Below are positions 8,563-16,982 of a stretch of 64,000 bases of DNA, in pieces (the first letter of the stretch is position 1; each line of letters begins with the position of its first letter). Both the position numbers and the translations under genes were made by a program. This stretch comes from Pseudomonas sp. ACN8. GTDB taxonomy: Bacteria; Pseudomonadota; Gammaproteobacteria; Pseudomonadales; Pseudomonadaceae. The notes under the pieces are model-generated. The model had not been told where the DNA came from and did no database searches. It saw nothing but the letters and a program-made list of their open reading frames with translations. Where the stretch lies: NCBI RefSeq assembly GCF_002303925.1, contig NZ_MRCS01000030.1, forward strand, positions 22,672 through 86,671. Direction: 5' to 3'.

Positions 8563-9513
8563 GTGGACAAGATTCTTCACCAACCACTGGGCGGCAACGA
8601 AATGCCGCGCTTCGGCGGCATCGCCACCATGATGCGACTCCCCCATTTGAATACCGCTGCCGGCCTGGACGCTGCCTTCGTTGGCGTGCCGTTGGACATC
8701 GGTACCTCGCTGCGCCCCGGCACCCGCTTCGGGCCTCGCGACATCCGCACCGAATCGGTGATGATCCGTCCTTACAACATGGCCACCGGTGCTGCGCCGT
8801 TCGACTCGCTGTCGGTTGCCGACATCGGCGACGTGGCGATCAACACCTTCAACCTGCTGGACGCCGTACGCATCATCGAAGAAGCCTACGACGACATCCT
8901 CGAACACAACGTGATCCCCCTGACCCTGGGCGGCGACCACACCATCACCCTGCCGATCCTGCGTGCCATCCATAAAAAGCACGGCAAGGTCGGCCTGGTG
9001 CACATCGACGCTCACGCCGATGTGAACGATCACATGTTCGGCGAGAAGATCGCCCACGGCACCACCTTCCGCCGCGCCGTCGAAGAAGGCCTGCTGGACC
9101 CGGACCGTGTCGTGCAGATAGGCCTGCGCGCCCAGGGCTACACCGCTGACGACTTCAACTGGAGCCGCAACCAGGGCTTCCGTGTGGTTCAGGCCGAAGA
9201 GTGCTGGCACAAATCGCTGGAGCCCTTGATGGCTGAAGTTCGCGAGAAAGTCGGCGGCGGTCCTGTTTACCTCAGCTTCGACATCGACGGCATTGACCCG
9301 GCCTGGGCGCCTGGCACCGGCACCCCGGAAATCGGCGGTCTGACGACCATTCAGGCAATCGAGATCGTTCGTGGCTGCCAAGGCCTCGACCTGGTCGGTT
9401 GCGATCTGGTAGAAGTCTCCCCCGCTTACGACACCACCGGTAACACCTCGCTGCTGGCCGCCAACCTGCTGTACGAAATGCTCTGCGTACTGCCTGGCGT
9501 AGTCCACCGCTGA
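8563..9513 (+). CDS. gbuA: Guanidinobutyrase (ureohydrolase family)
   Basis: 316 aa, GTG start (MDKILHQPLGGNEMPRFGG). It shows the arginase/agmatinase metal-binding blocks: GGDHTITL, HIDAHADVNDH and SFDIDGIDPAWAPGTGTPE, which hold the binuclear Mn centre. The sequence resembles P. aeruginosa GbuA strongly from the first residue, so it most likely hydrolyses 4-guanidinobutyrate to 4-aminobutyrate and urea, a late step of arginine catabolism. The neighbours (divergent LysR, two permeases) are those of the P. aeruginosa gbu region. An agmatinase or guanidinopropionase activity is the main alternative. Confidence 0.9.
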   Translation: MDKILHQPLGGNEMPRFGGIATMMRLPHLNTAAGLDAAFVGVPLDIGTSLRPGTRFGPRDIRTESVMIRPYNMATGAAPFDSLSVADIGDVAINTFNLLDAVRIIEEAYDDILEHNVIPLTLGGDHTITLPILRAIHKKHGKVGLVHIDAHADVNDHMFGEKIAHGTTFRRAVEEGLLDPDRVVQIGLRAQGYTADDFNWSRNQGFRVVQAEECWHKSLEPLMAEVREKVGGGPVYLSFDIDGIDPAWAPGTGTPEIGGLTTIQAIEIVRGCQGLDLVGCDLVEVSPAYDTTGNTSLLAANLLYEMLCVLPGVVHR

Positions 9514-9522
9514 GGATTGGTC

Positions 9523-9945
9523 ATGAATGAACGTGATCAGGTCTTGAAAGCCGCCGCCGATCTGGTGTCCGCTTTTGCCCGTAACGATCGCGAAGCCTAC
9601 TTCGGCGCATTCAGCTTTGAAGCCAGCTTCGTCTTCTACACCCTCGAACAGCCCCTGCTGTCGCGCGACGCCTATCAGGCGATGTGGGACAGCTGGCGCG
9701 CCGAGGATGGCTTCGAGGTGCTCTCGTGCACCTCAAGCAACGCTTTCGTCAGCCTGCTGGGTGACGTGGCGATTTTCATCCATGACGTCGCCACCGAGTT
9801 GCGCATGCAAGGGGAGCAACACTTCAGCCAGGAGCGCGAGACGATTGTTTTCAAGAAACAAGCGTCTGGCCAAGAACAACAAGGCCTATGGCTGGCCTGC
9901 CACGAACATTTGTCCGCGATGCCGGAAGGGCTGCCAACCCCTTAG
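9523..9945 (+). CDS. SnoaL/NTF2-like small protein of the gbu locus
   Basis: 140 aa from ATG at 9523, 9 bases after gbuA. The pattern (helical start with DLVSAFARNDREAYFGAF, then FVFYT...W..W...GF...V) is that of cone-shaped NTF2-like/DUF4440 proteins, which are often small-molecule binding or isomerase folds. The catalytic role is unknown. It is tightly coupled to gbuA and followed by the permease gene, so it probably belongs to the same guanidino-compound operon; the P. aeruginosa locus has a small gene in the same place. Confidence 0.6.
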   Translation: MNERDQVLKAAADLVSAFARNDREAYFGAFSFEASFVFYTLEQPLLSRDAYQAMWDSWRAEDGFEVLSCTSSNAFVSLLGDVAIFIHDVATELRMQGEQHFSQERETIVFKKQASGQEQQGLWLACHEHLSAMPEGLPTP

Positions 9946-10000
9946 CCAACACAGGTGACGCTCACGCACGATGAGCGCGCCTTTATGATCGGAGCTGATC

Positions 10001-11512
10001 ATGAATAACAACAACAACGACCAAAGCCTTACGCAAATTGAAACCCACGGGGTCGAACAGATCCCGGACAGCGAACGCACCGCAGGCCCGACGGACTTGT
10101 TCCGGATGATCTTCGGTGGTTCCAACACCTTTGCAACCGCCGTCCTCGGCAGCTTCCCGGTACTGTTCGGCCTGTCTTTCCAGGCGGGCGTCTGGGCGAT
10201 TGTGCTGGGCGTATTGCTGGGTTCGCTGATCCTCGCGCCAATGGGCCTGTTCGGCCCGATCAACGGCACCAACAACGCCGTGTCGTCCGGTGCGCACTTC
10301 GGCGTGCACGGGCGGATCGTCGGTTCGTTCCTGTCGCTGTTGACCGCCATCGCCTTCTTCTCGCTCTCGGTGTGGAGTTCGGGGGATGCGCTGATCGGTG
10401 GTGCCAAACGCCTGATCGGCCTGCCGGAAACCGACCTGACCCTGGGCCTGGCCTACGGTCTGTTCGCGATCCTGGTACTGACCGTGTGCATCTATGGCTT
10501 CCGCTTCCTGCTGTGGGTCAACAAGATCGCGGTGTGGAGTGCCAGCCTGTTGTTCCTGCTGGGCGCCTTCGCCTTCGCCGGTCCCTTCGATGTGAACTAC
10601 GCCGGCACCGTCAACATGGGCCAACCCGGTTTCTGGGCGGCGTTCATCGGCGCTGCGCTGGTAGCCATGAGCAACCCGATTTCCTTCGGTGCGTTCCTCG
10701 GCGACTGGTCGCGCTACATTCCGCGTGACACCTCCAAGCGCCGCATCATGGCGGCGGTGGTGATTTCGCAGATCGCAACCTTCATCCCGTTCCTGTTCGG
10801 CCTCGTCACCGCCACCATCGTAGCGGTCAAGGCACCGGACTACATCGTGGCCAACAACTATGTCGGCGGCCTGCTCGCGGTATCACCGAGCTGGTTCTTC
10901 CTGCCGGTGTGCCTGATCGCGGTGATTGGTGGCATGTCCACTGGTACCACTTCGCTCTATGGCACCGGCCTGGACATGTCCAGCGTATTCCCACGGGTGC
11001 TGTCGCGGGTCAAGGCCACGCTGCTGATCGGTGTGATGTCGATTGCCTTCATCTTCATCGGGCGCTTCGCGGCCAACCTGGTGCAGAGCGTGTCGACCTT
11101 CGCCGTGCTGATCATCACCTGCACCACCCCGTGGATGGTGATCATGATCATCGGCCTGCTGGTGCGTCGCGGTTTCTACTGCCCGGATGACCTGCAAGTG
11201 TTCACCCGCGGCGAGAAAGGTGGCCGCTACTGGTTCACCCACGGCTGGAACTGGCGTGGCCTGGGCGCCTGGATCCCGAGCGCGGCCGTCGGCCTGTGCT
11301 TCGTGAACCTGCCGGGTCAGTTTGTCGGGCCGCTGGGCGAAATGGCCGGTGGTATCGACATCAGCCTGCCGGTGACCCTGGGCCTGGCCTCGCTGGTGTA
11401 CCTGGCGCTGCTGAGCCTGTTCCCGGAGTCGAGCGCAGTGTTCGGTCCGAACGATTCTCGCAGCAAGGGCGCAAGCACCATGGCAAAGCCTGAACTACGT
11501 CAGCCCGCCTGA
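10001..11512 (+). CDS. NCS1-family (cytosine/purine permease-like) transporter
   Basis: 503 aa, MNNNNNDQSLTQIETHGVEQ. About 12 membrane helices, with the early motif FGGSNTFATAVLGSFPVLFG and the GDWSRYIP block in the middle that are characteristic of nucleobase:cation symporter-1 proteins. Its place between gbuA and a sodium:solute symporter matches the P. aeruginosa gbu region, so the natural substrate may be a guanidino compound or a related base rather than cytosine. Substrate is inference. Confidence 0.75.
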   Translation: MNNNNNDQSLTQIETHGVEQIPDSERTAGPTDLFRMIFGGSNTFATAVLGSFPVLFGLSFQAGVWAIVLGVLLGSLILAPMGLFGPINGTNNAVSSGAHFGVHGRIVGSFLSLLTAIAFFSLSVWSSGDALIGGAKRLIGLPETDLTLGLAYGLFAILVLTVCIYGFRFLLWVNKIAVWSASLLFLLGAFAFAGPFDVNYAGTVNMGQPGFWAAFIGAALVAMSNPISFGAFLGDWSRYIPRDTSKRRIMAAVVISQIATFIPFLFGLVTATIVAVKAPDYIVANNYVGGLLAVSPSWFFLPVCLIAVIGGMSTGTTSLYGTGLDMSSVFPRVLSRVKATLLIGVMSIAFIFIGRFAANLVQSVSTFAVLIITCTTPWMVIMIIGLLVRRGFYCPDDLQVFTRGEKGGRYWFTHGWNWRGLGAWIPSAAVGLCFVNLPGQFVGPLGEMAGGIDISLPVTLGLASLVYLALLSLFPESSAVFGPNDSRSKGASTMAKPELRQPA

Positions 11513-11523
11513 CACAGATCCAC

Positions 11524-11614
11524 CTGTGGGAGCGAGCCTGCTCGCGATGACTGCGGCACATCCGACATTGATGTGACTGACAAATCGCAATCGCGAGCAG
11601 GCTCGCTCCCACAG
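11524..11614. repeat. REPIN between the two gbu-region transporter genes
   Basis: Inverted pair of REP cores (TGTGGGAGCGAGCCTGCTCG and its complement) in the 164-bp gap. Confidence 0.88.
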
Positions 11615-11676
11615 AGACCTAGCCCACAGAACCATCTTTGTTCCACCATAAAAAAGACAATCGGAGACACGCCATA

Positions 11677-13056
11677 ATGGCTTTGGATTTATTCGTCGTA
11701 CTCATCTACGCCGCCGCAATGCTGATACTCGGCTACTACGGCATGCGCAAGGCCAAGACCCACGAGGACTACCTGGTCGCCGGTCGTAACCTCGGCCCGA
11801 GCCTGTACATGGGCACTATGGCCGCCACCGTCCTCGGCGGTGCATCCACCGTGGGCACCGTGCGTCTGGGCTACGTGCACGGCATCTCCGGTTTCTGGCT
11901 CTGCGCCGCACTGGGTTGCGGGATCATCGCGCTGAACCTGTTCCTCGCCAAACCTTTGCTGAAACTGAAAGTGTTCACCGTCACCCAGGTGCTGGAAAAA
12001 CGCTATAACCCAATGGCCCGCACCGCCAGCGCGACTATCATGCTGGCCTACGCCCTGATGATCGGCGTGGTTTCAATCCTGGCCATCGGCACCGTACTGC
12101 AAGTGCTGTTCGACCTGCCATTCTGGGTCTCGGTACTGGTGGGTGGCGGTATCGTCGTCATCTACTCGACCATCGGCGGCATGTGGTCGCTGACCCTGAC
12201 CGATATTGTGCAGTTCGGTATCCAGACCGTCGGCCTGATGTTCCTGCTTCTGCCGATCTGCCTGTTCCGCGTGGGTGGCTGGGATCAACTGGTCGCGCAA
12301 TTGCCGGCCGCCAGCTTCAGCTTCACCAGCATTGGCTGGGACACCATCATCACCTACTTCATGATTTACTTCTTCGGCATCCTGATCGGTCAGGACATCT
12401 GGCAACGGGTGTTCACCGCCAAAAGCGAAAAAGTGGCGAAGTACGCCGGTACTTCGGCCGGTATCTACTGCATCATCTACGGCCTGGTTTGCGCACTGAT
12501 CGGTATGGCTGCACACGTGCTGATCCCGGACCTGGACAACGTCAACAACGCCTTCGCCGCTATCGTCAAAGTCTCGCTGCCGGACGGCATCCGTGGCCTG
12601 GTGATCGCTGCGGCCCTGGCGGCCATGATGTCCACCGCCAGCGCCGGCTTGCTGGCCGCGTCCACCACCTTGACCGAAGACCTGCTGCCAAAGCTGCGCG
12701 GTGGTAAAGAGTCGAACATTGCTACCAACCGCTTGTTCACCCTGCTGACCGGCATTGTCGTGCTGGGCATCGCATTGGTGGTGAATGACGTCATCAGCGC
12801 GCTGACTCTGGCCTACAACCTGCTGGTAGGCGGCATGCTGATCCCGCTGATGGGTGCGATCTTCTGGAAACGCGCCACCACGGCCGGTGCAATCGCCGCC
12901 ATGGCATTGGGCTTTATTACCGCCCTGATATTCATGTTCAAGGACGGAATGGATGCCAACTCGCCGATCTACTTCAGCCTCGGCGTAAGCCTGGTGAGCT
13001 TCGTGCTGGTCAGCCTGCTGTCCCCTCGCCCGGTGACTGAGGCCAACGCTGCCTAA
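11677..13056 (+). CDS. Sodium:solute symporter (SSS family)
   Basis: 459 aa from ATG at 11677 (RBS CGGAGA). About 13 membrane helices; the start MALDLFVVLIYAAAMLILGY followed by HEDYLVAGRNLG and the block TDIVQFGIQTVG are typical of the SSS/PutP-like family. It completes the set gbuA, small protein, NCS1 permease and SSS symporter known from P. aeruginosa, so it probably imports a guanidino compound with Na+. The substrate cannot be read from sequence. Confidence 0.8.
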   Translation: MALDLFVVLIYAAAMLILGYYGMRKAKTHEDYLVAGRNLGPSLYMGTMAATVLGGASTVGTVRLGYVHGISGFWLCAALGCGIIALNLFLAKPLLKLKVFTVTQVLEKRYNPMARTASATIMLAYALMIGVVSILAIGTVLQVLFDLPFWVSVLVGGGIVVIYSTIGGMWSLTLTDIVQFGIQTVGLMFLLLPICLFRVGGWDQLVAQLPAASFSFTSIGWDTIITYFMIYFFGILIGQDIWQRVFTAKSEKVAKYAGTSAGIYCIIYGLVCALIGMAAHVLIPDLDNVNNAFAAIVKVSLPDGIRGLVIAAALAAMMSTASAGLLAASTTLTEDLLPKLRGGKESNIATNRLFTLLTGIVVLGIALVVNDVISALTLAYNLLVGGMLIPLMGAIFWKRATTAGAIAAMALGFITALIFMFKDGMDANSPIYFSLGVSLVSFVLVSLLSPRPVTEANAA

Positions 13057-13084
13057 GCTGTACATAACGACTTGATGCTTTCTT

Positions 13085-13379
13085 CGACGGGTGTGGCACG
13101 GGCGTGTCCTCCCTTATTTCATGCGCCGCGTTGCGCCTAAAAGCGAGCTAGGCAAGGCGCAGTCCGTAGGTAAGGGTCGTTTCCTTGCCAAGGACTGCAA
13201 CACAGCCTAGCTCGCTTTTAGGCACAACCCGAAGGGCCGGATCTGATGTCGTGCAGGGCTGCGTTGCTCGGACCTTATTTGGAACAACCAAACCACGCTC
13301 CTCGCGCCTTGCCCTGCACGACATCAGATCCGGCGCGACGCATGAAATAAGGGAGGACACGCCCACTTGCCACACCCGT
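13085..13379. repeat. Three-armed inverted-repeat element (MITE-like)
   Basis: An outer inverted repeat (13088-13130 with 13334-13378, imperfect only near one end) encloses two further arms. Arm 1 pairs GCCTAAAAGCGAGCTAGGC (13135-13153) with 13205-13223, with a nested stem GCAGTCC/GGACTGC inside. Arm 2 pairs 13236-13259 with 13311-13334, 24 bp perfect. The whole can fold as a cruciform. It fills the gap between the symporter and MBL genes. Spurious ORFs run through it. Its high symmetry suggests a non-autonomous mobile repeat rather than a terminator. Confidence 0.75.
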
Positions 13380-13404
13380 TTTTTTCGTCTGAAGGAAACT
13401 GCAC

Positions 13405-14130
13405 ATGAAGATCGTCAGCCGCGATCAGTGGTTCGAAGTCAAACATCTCTGCGATGGCATCCGCTTGATCCACGAGCCGTACATCCGGCCTTTCTACCGC
13501 TGCAACCTCTGGCACATCCAGGGCCGTGACAAAGACCTGCTGCTCGACAGCGGTTCGGGCCTGGTCAGTCTGCGCGAGCAACTGCCGTGGATCACCGAAC
13601 GGCCGCTGGTGGCCGTGGCCAGCCACTGCCATTTCGATCACATCGCCGGCCATCACGAATTCGCGGAACGACTGGTGCACCCGGCCGAGGCGGACATTCT
13701 CGCCGCGCCCGATGGCGACAACGACCTGAGCAAAGCCTTCGTCGGCGACGACATGTTCGAGGCGCACCCCGATTGCCCGCTGTGCTACGCCGAGTACCGG
13801 GTCAAGGCCGCACCGGCGACGGGTTTTGTCGAAGACGGAGATGTGCTGGACCTGGGCAATCGGGTGTTGCAGGTCGTGCACACACCGGGACACTCGCCGG
13901 GTGGCATCTGCCTGTACGAAGCCGCCACCGAGACCTTGTTCAGCGGCGACATCATCTACGACGGCCCGCTGATCGAAGACGCCTACCACTCCAACCTCGA
14001 TGACTACGCCCGCAGCCTGCGACGCTTGCACGCGTTATCGATCCGCACGGTGCACGGCGGGCATTTCGGCAGTTTTTCCGGGGAACATTTGCGCAGCATG
14101 ATTGACGAGTGGCAGCGCTCACACGGCTAA
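13405..14130 (+). CDS. MBL-fold metallo-hydrolase
   Basis: 241 aa, RBS GAAGGAAA. It has the metallo-beta-lactamase zinc motif ASHCHFDHIAGHHEF (HxHxDH), the second His in VVHTPGHSPGG, the Asp in FSGDIIYDGP and the last His in TVHGGHFGSF, so all the metal ligands are present. Family members include glyoxalase II-like thioesterases, lactonases and others; the exact reaction cannot be told. It is followed 70 bp later by an ACP-like gene, which hints at a thioester-related role, but that is speculation. Confidence 0.8.
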   Translation: MKIVSRDQWFEVKHLCDGIRLIHEPYIRPFYRCNLWHIQGRDKDLLLDSGSGLVSLREQLPWITERPLVAVASHCHFDHIAGHHEFAERLVHPAEADILAAPDGDNDLSKAFVGDDMFEAHPDCPLCYAEYRVKAAPATGFVEDGDVLDLGNRVLQVVHTPGHSPGGICLYEAATETLFSGDIIYDGPLIEDAYHSNLDDYARSLRRLHALSIRTVHGGHFGSFSGEHLRSMIDEWQRSHG

Positions 14131-14200
14131 AGCCTGCTGTACTCAACGGCAGGAACTGCACCGGCAGGGAGAACGACACCCACCGCCTCGAAGAACCATC

Positions 14201-14452
14201 ATGAAAGAAGCTGCCCTTCGTGCTGTCGTACATCGCTACATCAGCCGCCTGCTGGAAGGTCGGGATGACTTCGACGACAACGCCAGCCTGGCGCAGTTGG
14301 GATTGGATAAAAAAGACATCGAAGAGCTGATCTTCCATCTGGAAGATGAACTGGGTGTCACGGCATTTACGGTGGAGGAAGACCGGATGCTCAAGACCGC
14401 CAGGACGGCGAATGATTTAAGCCGGTTTTTGTTGGAGATCGAGCGCTACTAA
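14201..14452 (+). CDS. Acyl-carrier-protein-like small acidic protein without the carrier serine
   Basis: 83 aa, acidic and helical, same length as ACPs. In ACP the motif D-S-L at the start of helix II carries phosphopantetheine on Ser; here the equivalent stretch reads LAQLGLDKKDIEELIFHLED, so Asp/Lys replace it. The protein therefore probably cannot be phosphopantetheinylated and may act as a structural or regulatory ACP-fold protein. It follows the MBL gene on the same strand (70 bp). Confidence 0.55.
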   Translation: MKEAALRAVVHRYISRLLEGRDDFDDNASLAQLGLDKKDIEELIFHLEDELGVTAFTVEEDRMLKTARTANDLSRFLLEIERY

Positions 14453-14538
14453 GGCGGGTGATCAAACGTACACGAAGCGGCAAGGGAGCTTGCTCCCTCG
14501 CCACAGGAAACCTTTCACCTGTCAGATGTTATCTGCCA

Positions 14539-14667
14539 TTACCGGCGTCGCTGCTGGCGCCGACGTTGTTCGTCGTCAGTACGAATTGGCACGGGTTGCA
14601 GAGGCGGTTCGATCAAACCCAGTGCAACACCCAGGTCATGCAGCCAGTTTTGGATTTTCTCTTTCAT
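14539..14667 (-). CDS. PA1414-like small protein (possible SicX-type RNA locus)
   Basis: 42 codons on the minus strand, ATG at 14667 after a very strong RBS (AAGGGGG). The product starts MKEKIQNWLHDLGVALGLIE and ends in an Arg/Gln-rich tail. It resembles the small P. aeruginosa protein PA1414, which lies close to the gbu genes there too; that locus is known to me as the source of the low-oxygen-induced small RNA SicX. The gene is too short for usual ORF callers. Whether the function here is the peptide, the RNA or both cannot be told. I see no convincing Anr box upstream. Confidence 0.6.
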   Translation of the reverse strand: MKEKIQNWLHDLGVALGLIEPPLQPVPIRTDDEQRRRQQRRR

Positions 14668-14802
14668 GGTGCCCCCTTCAGGGTAGTGCCGAGCGGCCAA
14701 AGTTCTGTAGCCCCTTCGTACAGATAATAGTCCGAAGTCCTACGCAATGCTCGCGCAAAGTCACAATGATCTGTTACTGAATCCATCACAATCAGCCTGT
14801 GT

Positions 14803-15708
14803 TCAGGCAATTTCCCGTGACCCTACCCGTGCCGGCGGAAAAACCAGCTGTTGCTGCTCGATCCAGGCGTTCAGATTGGCCCCGACCATGCCTTTGCGCC
14901 ACATCAGCCAGGTAGTAGCGCTGGCGAACGGCTCGGCCAACGGATGCACGGCCACACTCTCACGGCCTGGCAGACTGGCGAGCATCGACTCCGACATCAG
15001 CGCTACACCGGAACCAGCAATCACGCATGCCAGCATCCCCGGGTAAGACTCGATCTCCATCGCCCGGCCCATGGCCGCATGGTCATGGGCGAACCAGGCC
15101 TCCAGGCGCATGCGGTAGGAGCAGCCCTGGCGAAAGGTGAACACCGAACGCCCCTCCACATCCAGCGCGCTGCGCACGGGCGGATGGTCGGCCTCGCTGA
15201 TCAGCACCAGGCGCTCGTCGCACAAGGGCACCCCGTCGAGCCCGGCCAGTTCCAGGGGGCCATCCACCAGCGCCGCATCAAGTCGACCGGTGAGCAGGCC
15301 TTCGAGCAATTCACCACTGGGCCCGGACTGTACTTGCAGGTTCACTGCCGGATACAAACGGTGGTAGTGCGCCAATAGCCCCGGAAGGTGAATCGCCGCC
15401 GTGCTGTACATGGTGCCGAGTACGAAGTCGCCCGCCGGTTGCCCGCCTTGCACTGCCGCGCTGGCTTCGTCGCGCAAGGCAAACAGCCTGGCGGTGTAGT
15501 CCAGCAAGACTTTTCCCGCAGGCGACAGCTGCAAACGCTGACGTTCGCGCAGGAACAGTTCGACGCCCAGTTGCTCTTCCAGCTGTTTGAGCCGGGTCGA
15601 CAGGTTCGACGGCACTCGATGCAGCCGTTCGGCGGCACGGGTTATCGACCCTTCCTCCGCCACCGCCTGGAAGATGCGCAATTGGCTGAACTCCACGATA
15701 TTCTCCAA
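14803..15708 (-). CDS. LysR-type transcriptional regulator divergent from an MFS gene
   Basis: 301 aa (MENIVEFSQLRIFQAVAEEG). N-terminal winged helix-turn-helix (SITRAAERLHRVPSNLSTRLKQLEEQLG, in two overlapping helices) and a substrate-binding-like C-terminal domain. It resembles PtrR-type regulators and is divergent from the exporter gene at 15801, which is the obvious target. The inducer is unknown. Confidence 0.85.
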   Translation of the reverse strand: MENIVEFSQLRIFQAVAEEGSITRAAERLHRVPSNLSTRLKQLEEQLGVELFLRERQRLQLSPAGKVLLDYTARLFALRDEASAAVQGGQPAGDFVLGTMYSTAAIHLPGLLAHYHRLYPAVNLQVQSGPSGELLEGLLTGRLDAALVDGPLELAGLDGVPLCDERLVLISEADHPPVRSALDVEGRSVFTFRQGCSYRMRLEAWFAHDHAAMGRAMEIESYPGMLACVIAGSGVALMSESMLASLPGRESVAVHPLAEPFASATTWLMWRKGMVGANLNAWIEQQQLVFPPARVGSREIA

Positions 15709-15800
15709 AAAAGAACAAGTTACTCAATATTATTCATTTTTAAAGAAAGTCAATCAGTCCTAGCCTGACGGTCATCGATCCTCTGAACGGAATCCAGACC

Positions 15801-16982
15801 ATGTCTCCCCTGATCCGCTTATCCGCCAGTTTCGTTGCCCTGATGATGGCCATGGGCATCGGCCGTTTTGCCCTGACACCGCAACTGCCGCACCTGCTCA
15901 GCGAAGGCCAGATCGACCTGACCGCCGCCGGGCTGATTGCCGCCGCCAACTACCTCGGGTATTTCATTGGTGCGGTGGACGCCATGTTTTCCCGGCGTCC
16001 CGCGCAAGTGCGTCGGCGCTTGCTCGGCGGATTGTGGCTCTGCGTGCTGCTGACCCTGGCGTCGTTCTGGGCCAATGGTTTCTGGTCGCACCTGCTGCTG
16101 CGCTTCGGCACCGGCGTGGCCAGCGCCTGGGTGCTGGTGATGATTACCGCCCTGAGCCAGCCACTCGCGGCAGCGGCCGGTCGTCCTCGACTCGGTGCCC
16201 TGGTCTTCGCCGGGCCGGGTTTGGGGATTTTTCTGACAGGTCTGCTGGCCCTGGGCTCGAATCTGCTGGGCCAGACGTCCGCCACCTTGTGGCTGGTGTA
16301 CGCCGCCGCAGGGCTGACGATGTTGCTGGGGATCTTGCCGTTCCTGCCACAACCGGGTGTCACCGCGACGGCGGCACCCGGCGCCAGCACGTCGGGCAAT
16401 CAAGGCATCGCTCGTCTGGGCTGGATCTACGCCTTGTACGGATTGGGCTACATCATTCCGGCGACCTTTTTGTCGCAAATGGCCAACGCGCAATTTCATG
16501 GCCAATGGCAGGCCGACCTGTTCTGGCCATGCTTTGGTTTGGCGGCGGCAACCGGCGTGGTGCTGGTGAGTCTGCGGCGGCAAAAATCCGGCGCCACGGG
16601 GCACTGGTTGATGGCGACGTTATGGCTGCAAGCCGCTGGCGTGTTTGCCTGCCTGCTGGGCAACGGGCCGGGCCTGGCATTGGGTGTGATCCTGTGCGGC
16701 ACGCCGTTCCTGGCCTGCATGCAACTGGTGATGCAACGCTCCCGGGAACTGGCGCCCCACGCCACCCAGCGCAATGCCGGCCTGCTGACGGCCTGCTTTG
16801 CCGTGGGTCAACTGAGCGGGCCATTGCTGGCGGCGCTGAGCAGTCATTTCAGTGGTGGTTTGCAGCCGGCACTGGTGGTCGCCGGCTGCGGCCTGTTGAT
16901 CGCCGGCGGTCTGTTGCTCGCGCCGGTCAGTGCTGCCCGAGGGCTTTGCGCAAACGACGGCGCAACCACTGTTCGGCGCTGA
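15801..16982 (+). CDS. YbfB/YjiJ-family MFS transporter
   Basis: 393 aa with about 12 membrane helices. The start (MSPLIRLSASFVALMMAMGI GRFALTPQLP, given in two parts) is characteristic of the YbfB/YjiJ branch of the major facilitator superfamily, whose substrates are mostly unknown. It is divergent from a LysR gene, and its 3' end overlaps by 56 bp the convergent EamA gene. Confidence 0.8.
   Translation: MSPLIRLSASFVALMMAMGIGRFALTPQLPHLLSEGQIDLTAAGLIAAANYLGYFIGAVDAMFSRRPAQVRRRLLGGLWLCVLLTLASFWANGFWSHLLLRFGTGVASAWVLVMITALSQPLAAAAGRPRLGALVFAGPGLGIFLTGLLALGSNLLGQTSATLWLVYAAAGLTMLLGILPFLPQPGVTATAAPGASTSGNQGIARLGWIYALYGLGYIIPATFLSQMANAQFHGQWQADLFWPCFGLAAATGVVLVSLRRQKSGATGHWLMATLWLQAAGVFACLLGNGPGLALGVILCGTPFLACMQLVMQRSRELAPHATQRNAGLLTACFAVGQLSGPLLAALSSHFSGGLQPALVVAGCGLLIAGGLLLAPVSAARGLCANDGATTVRR

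Noticed and set aside
13148..13529. Frames across the three-armed repeat (75 and 114 codons)
   Set aside because: They are read-through of inverted repeat sequence and overlap the MBL gene start.
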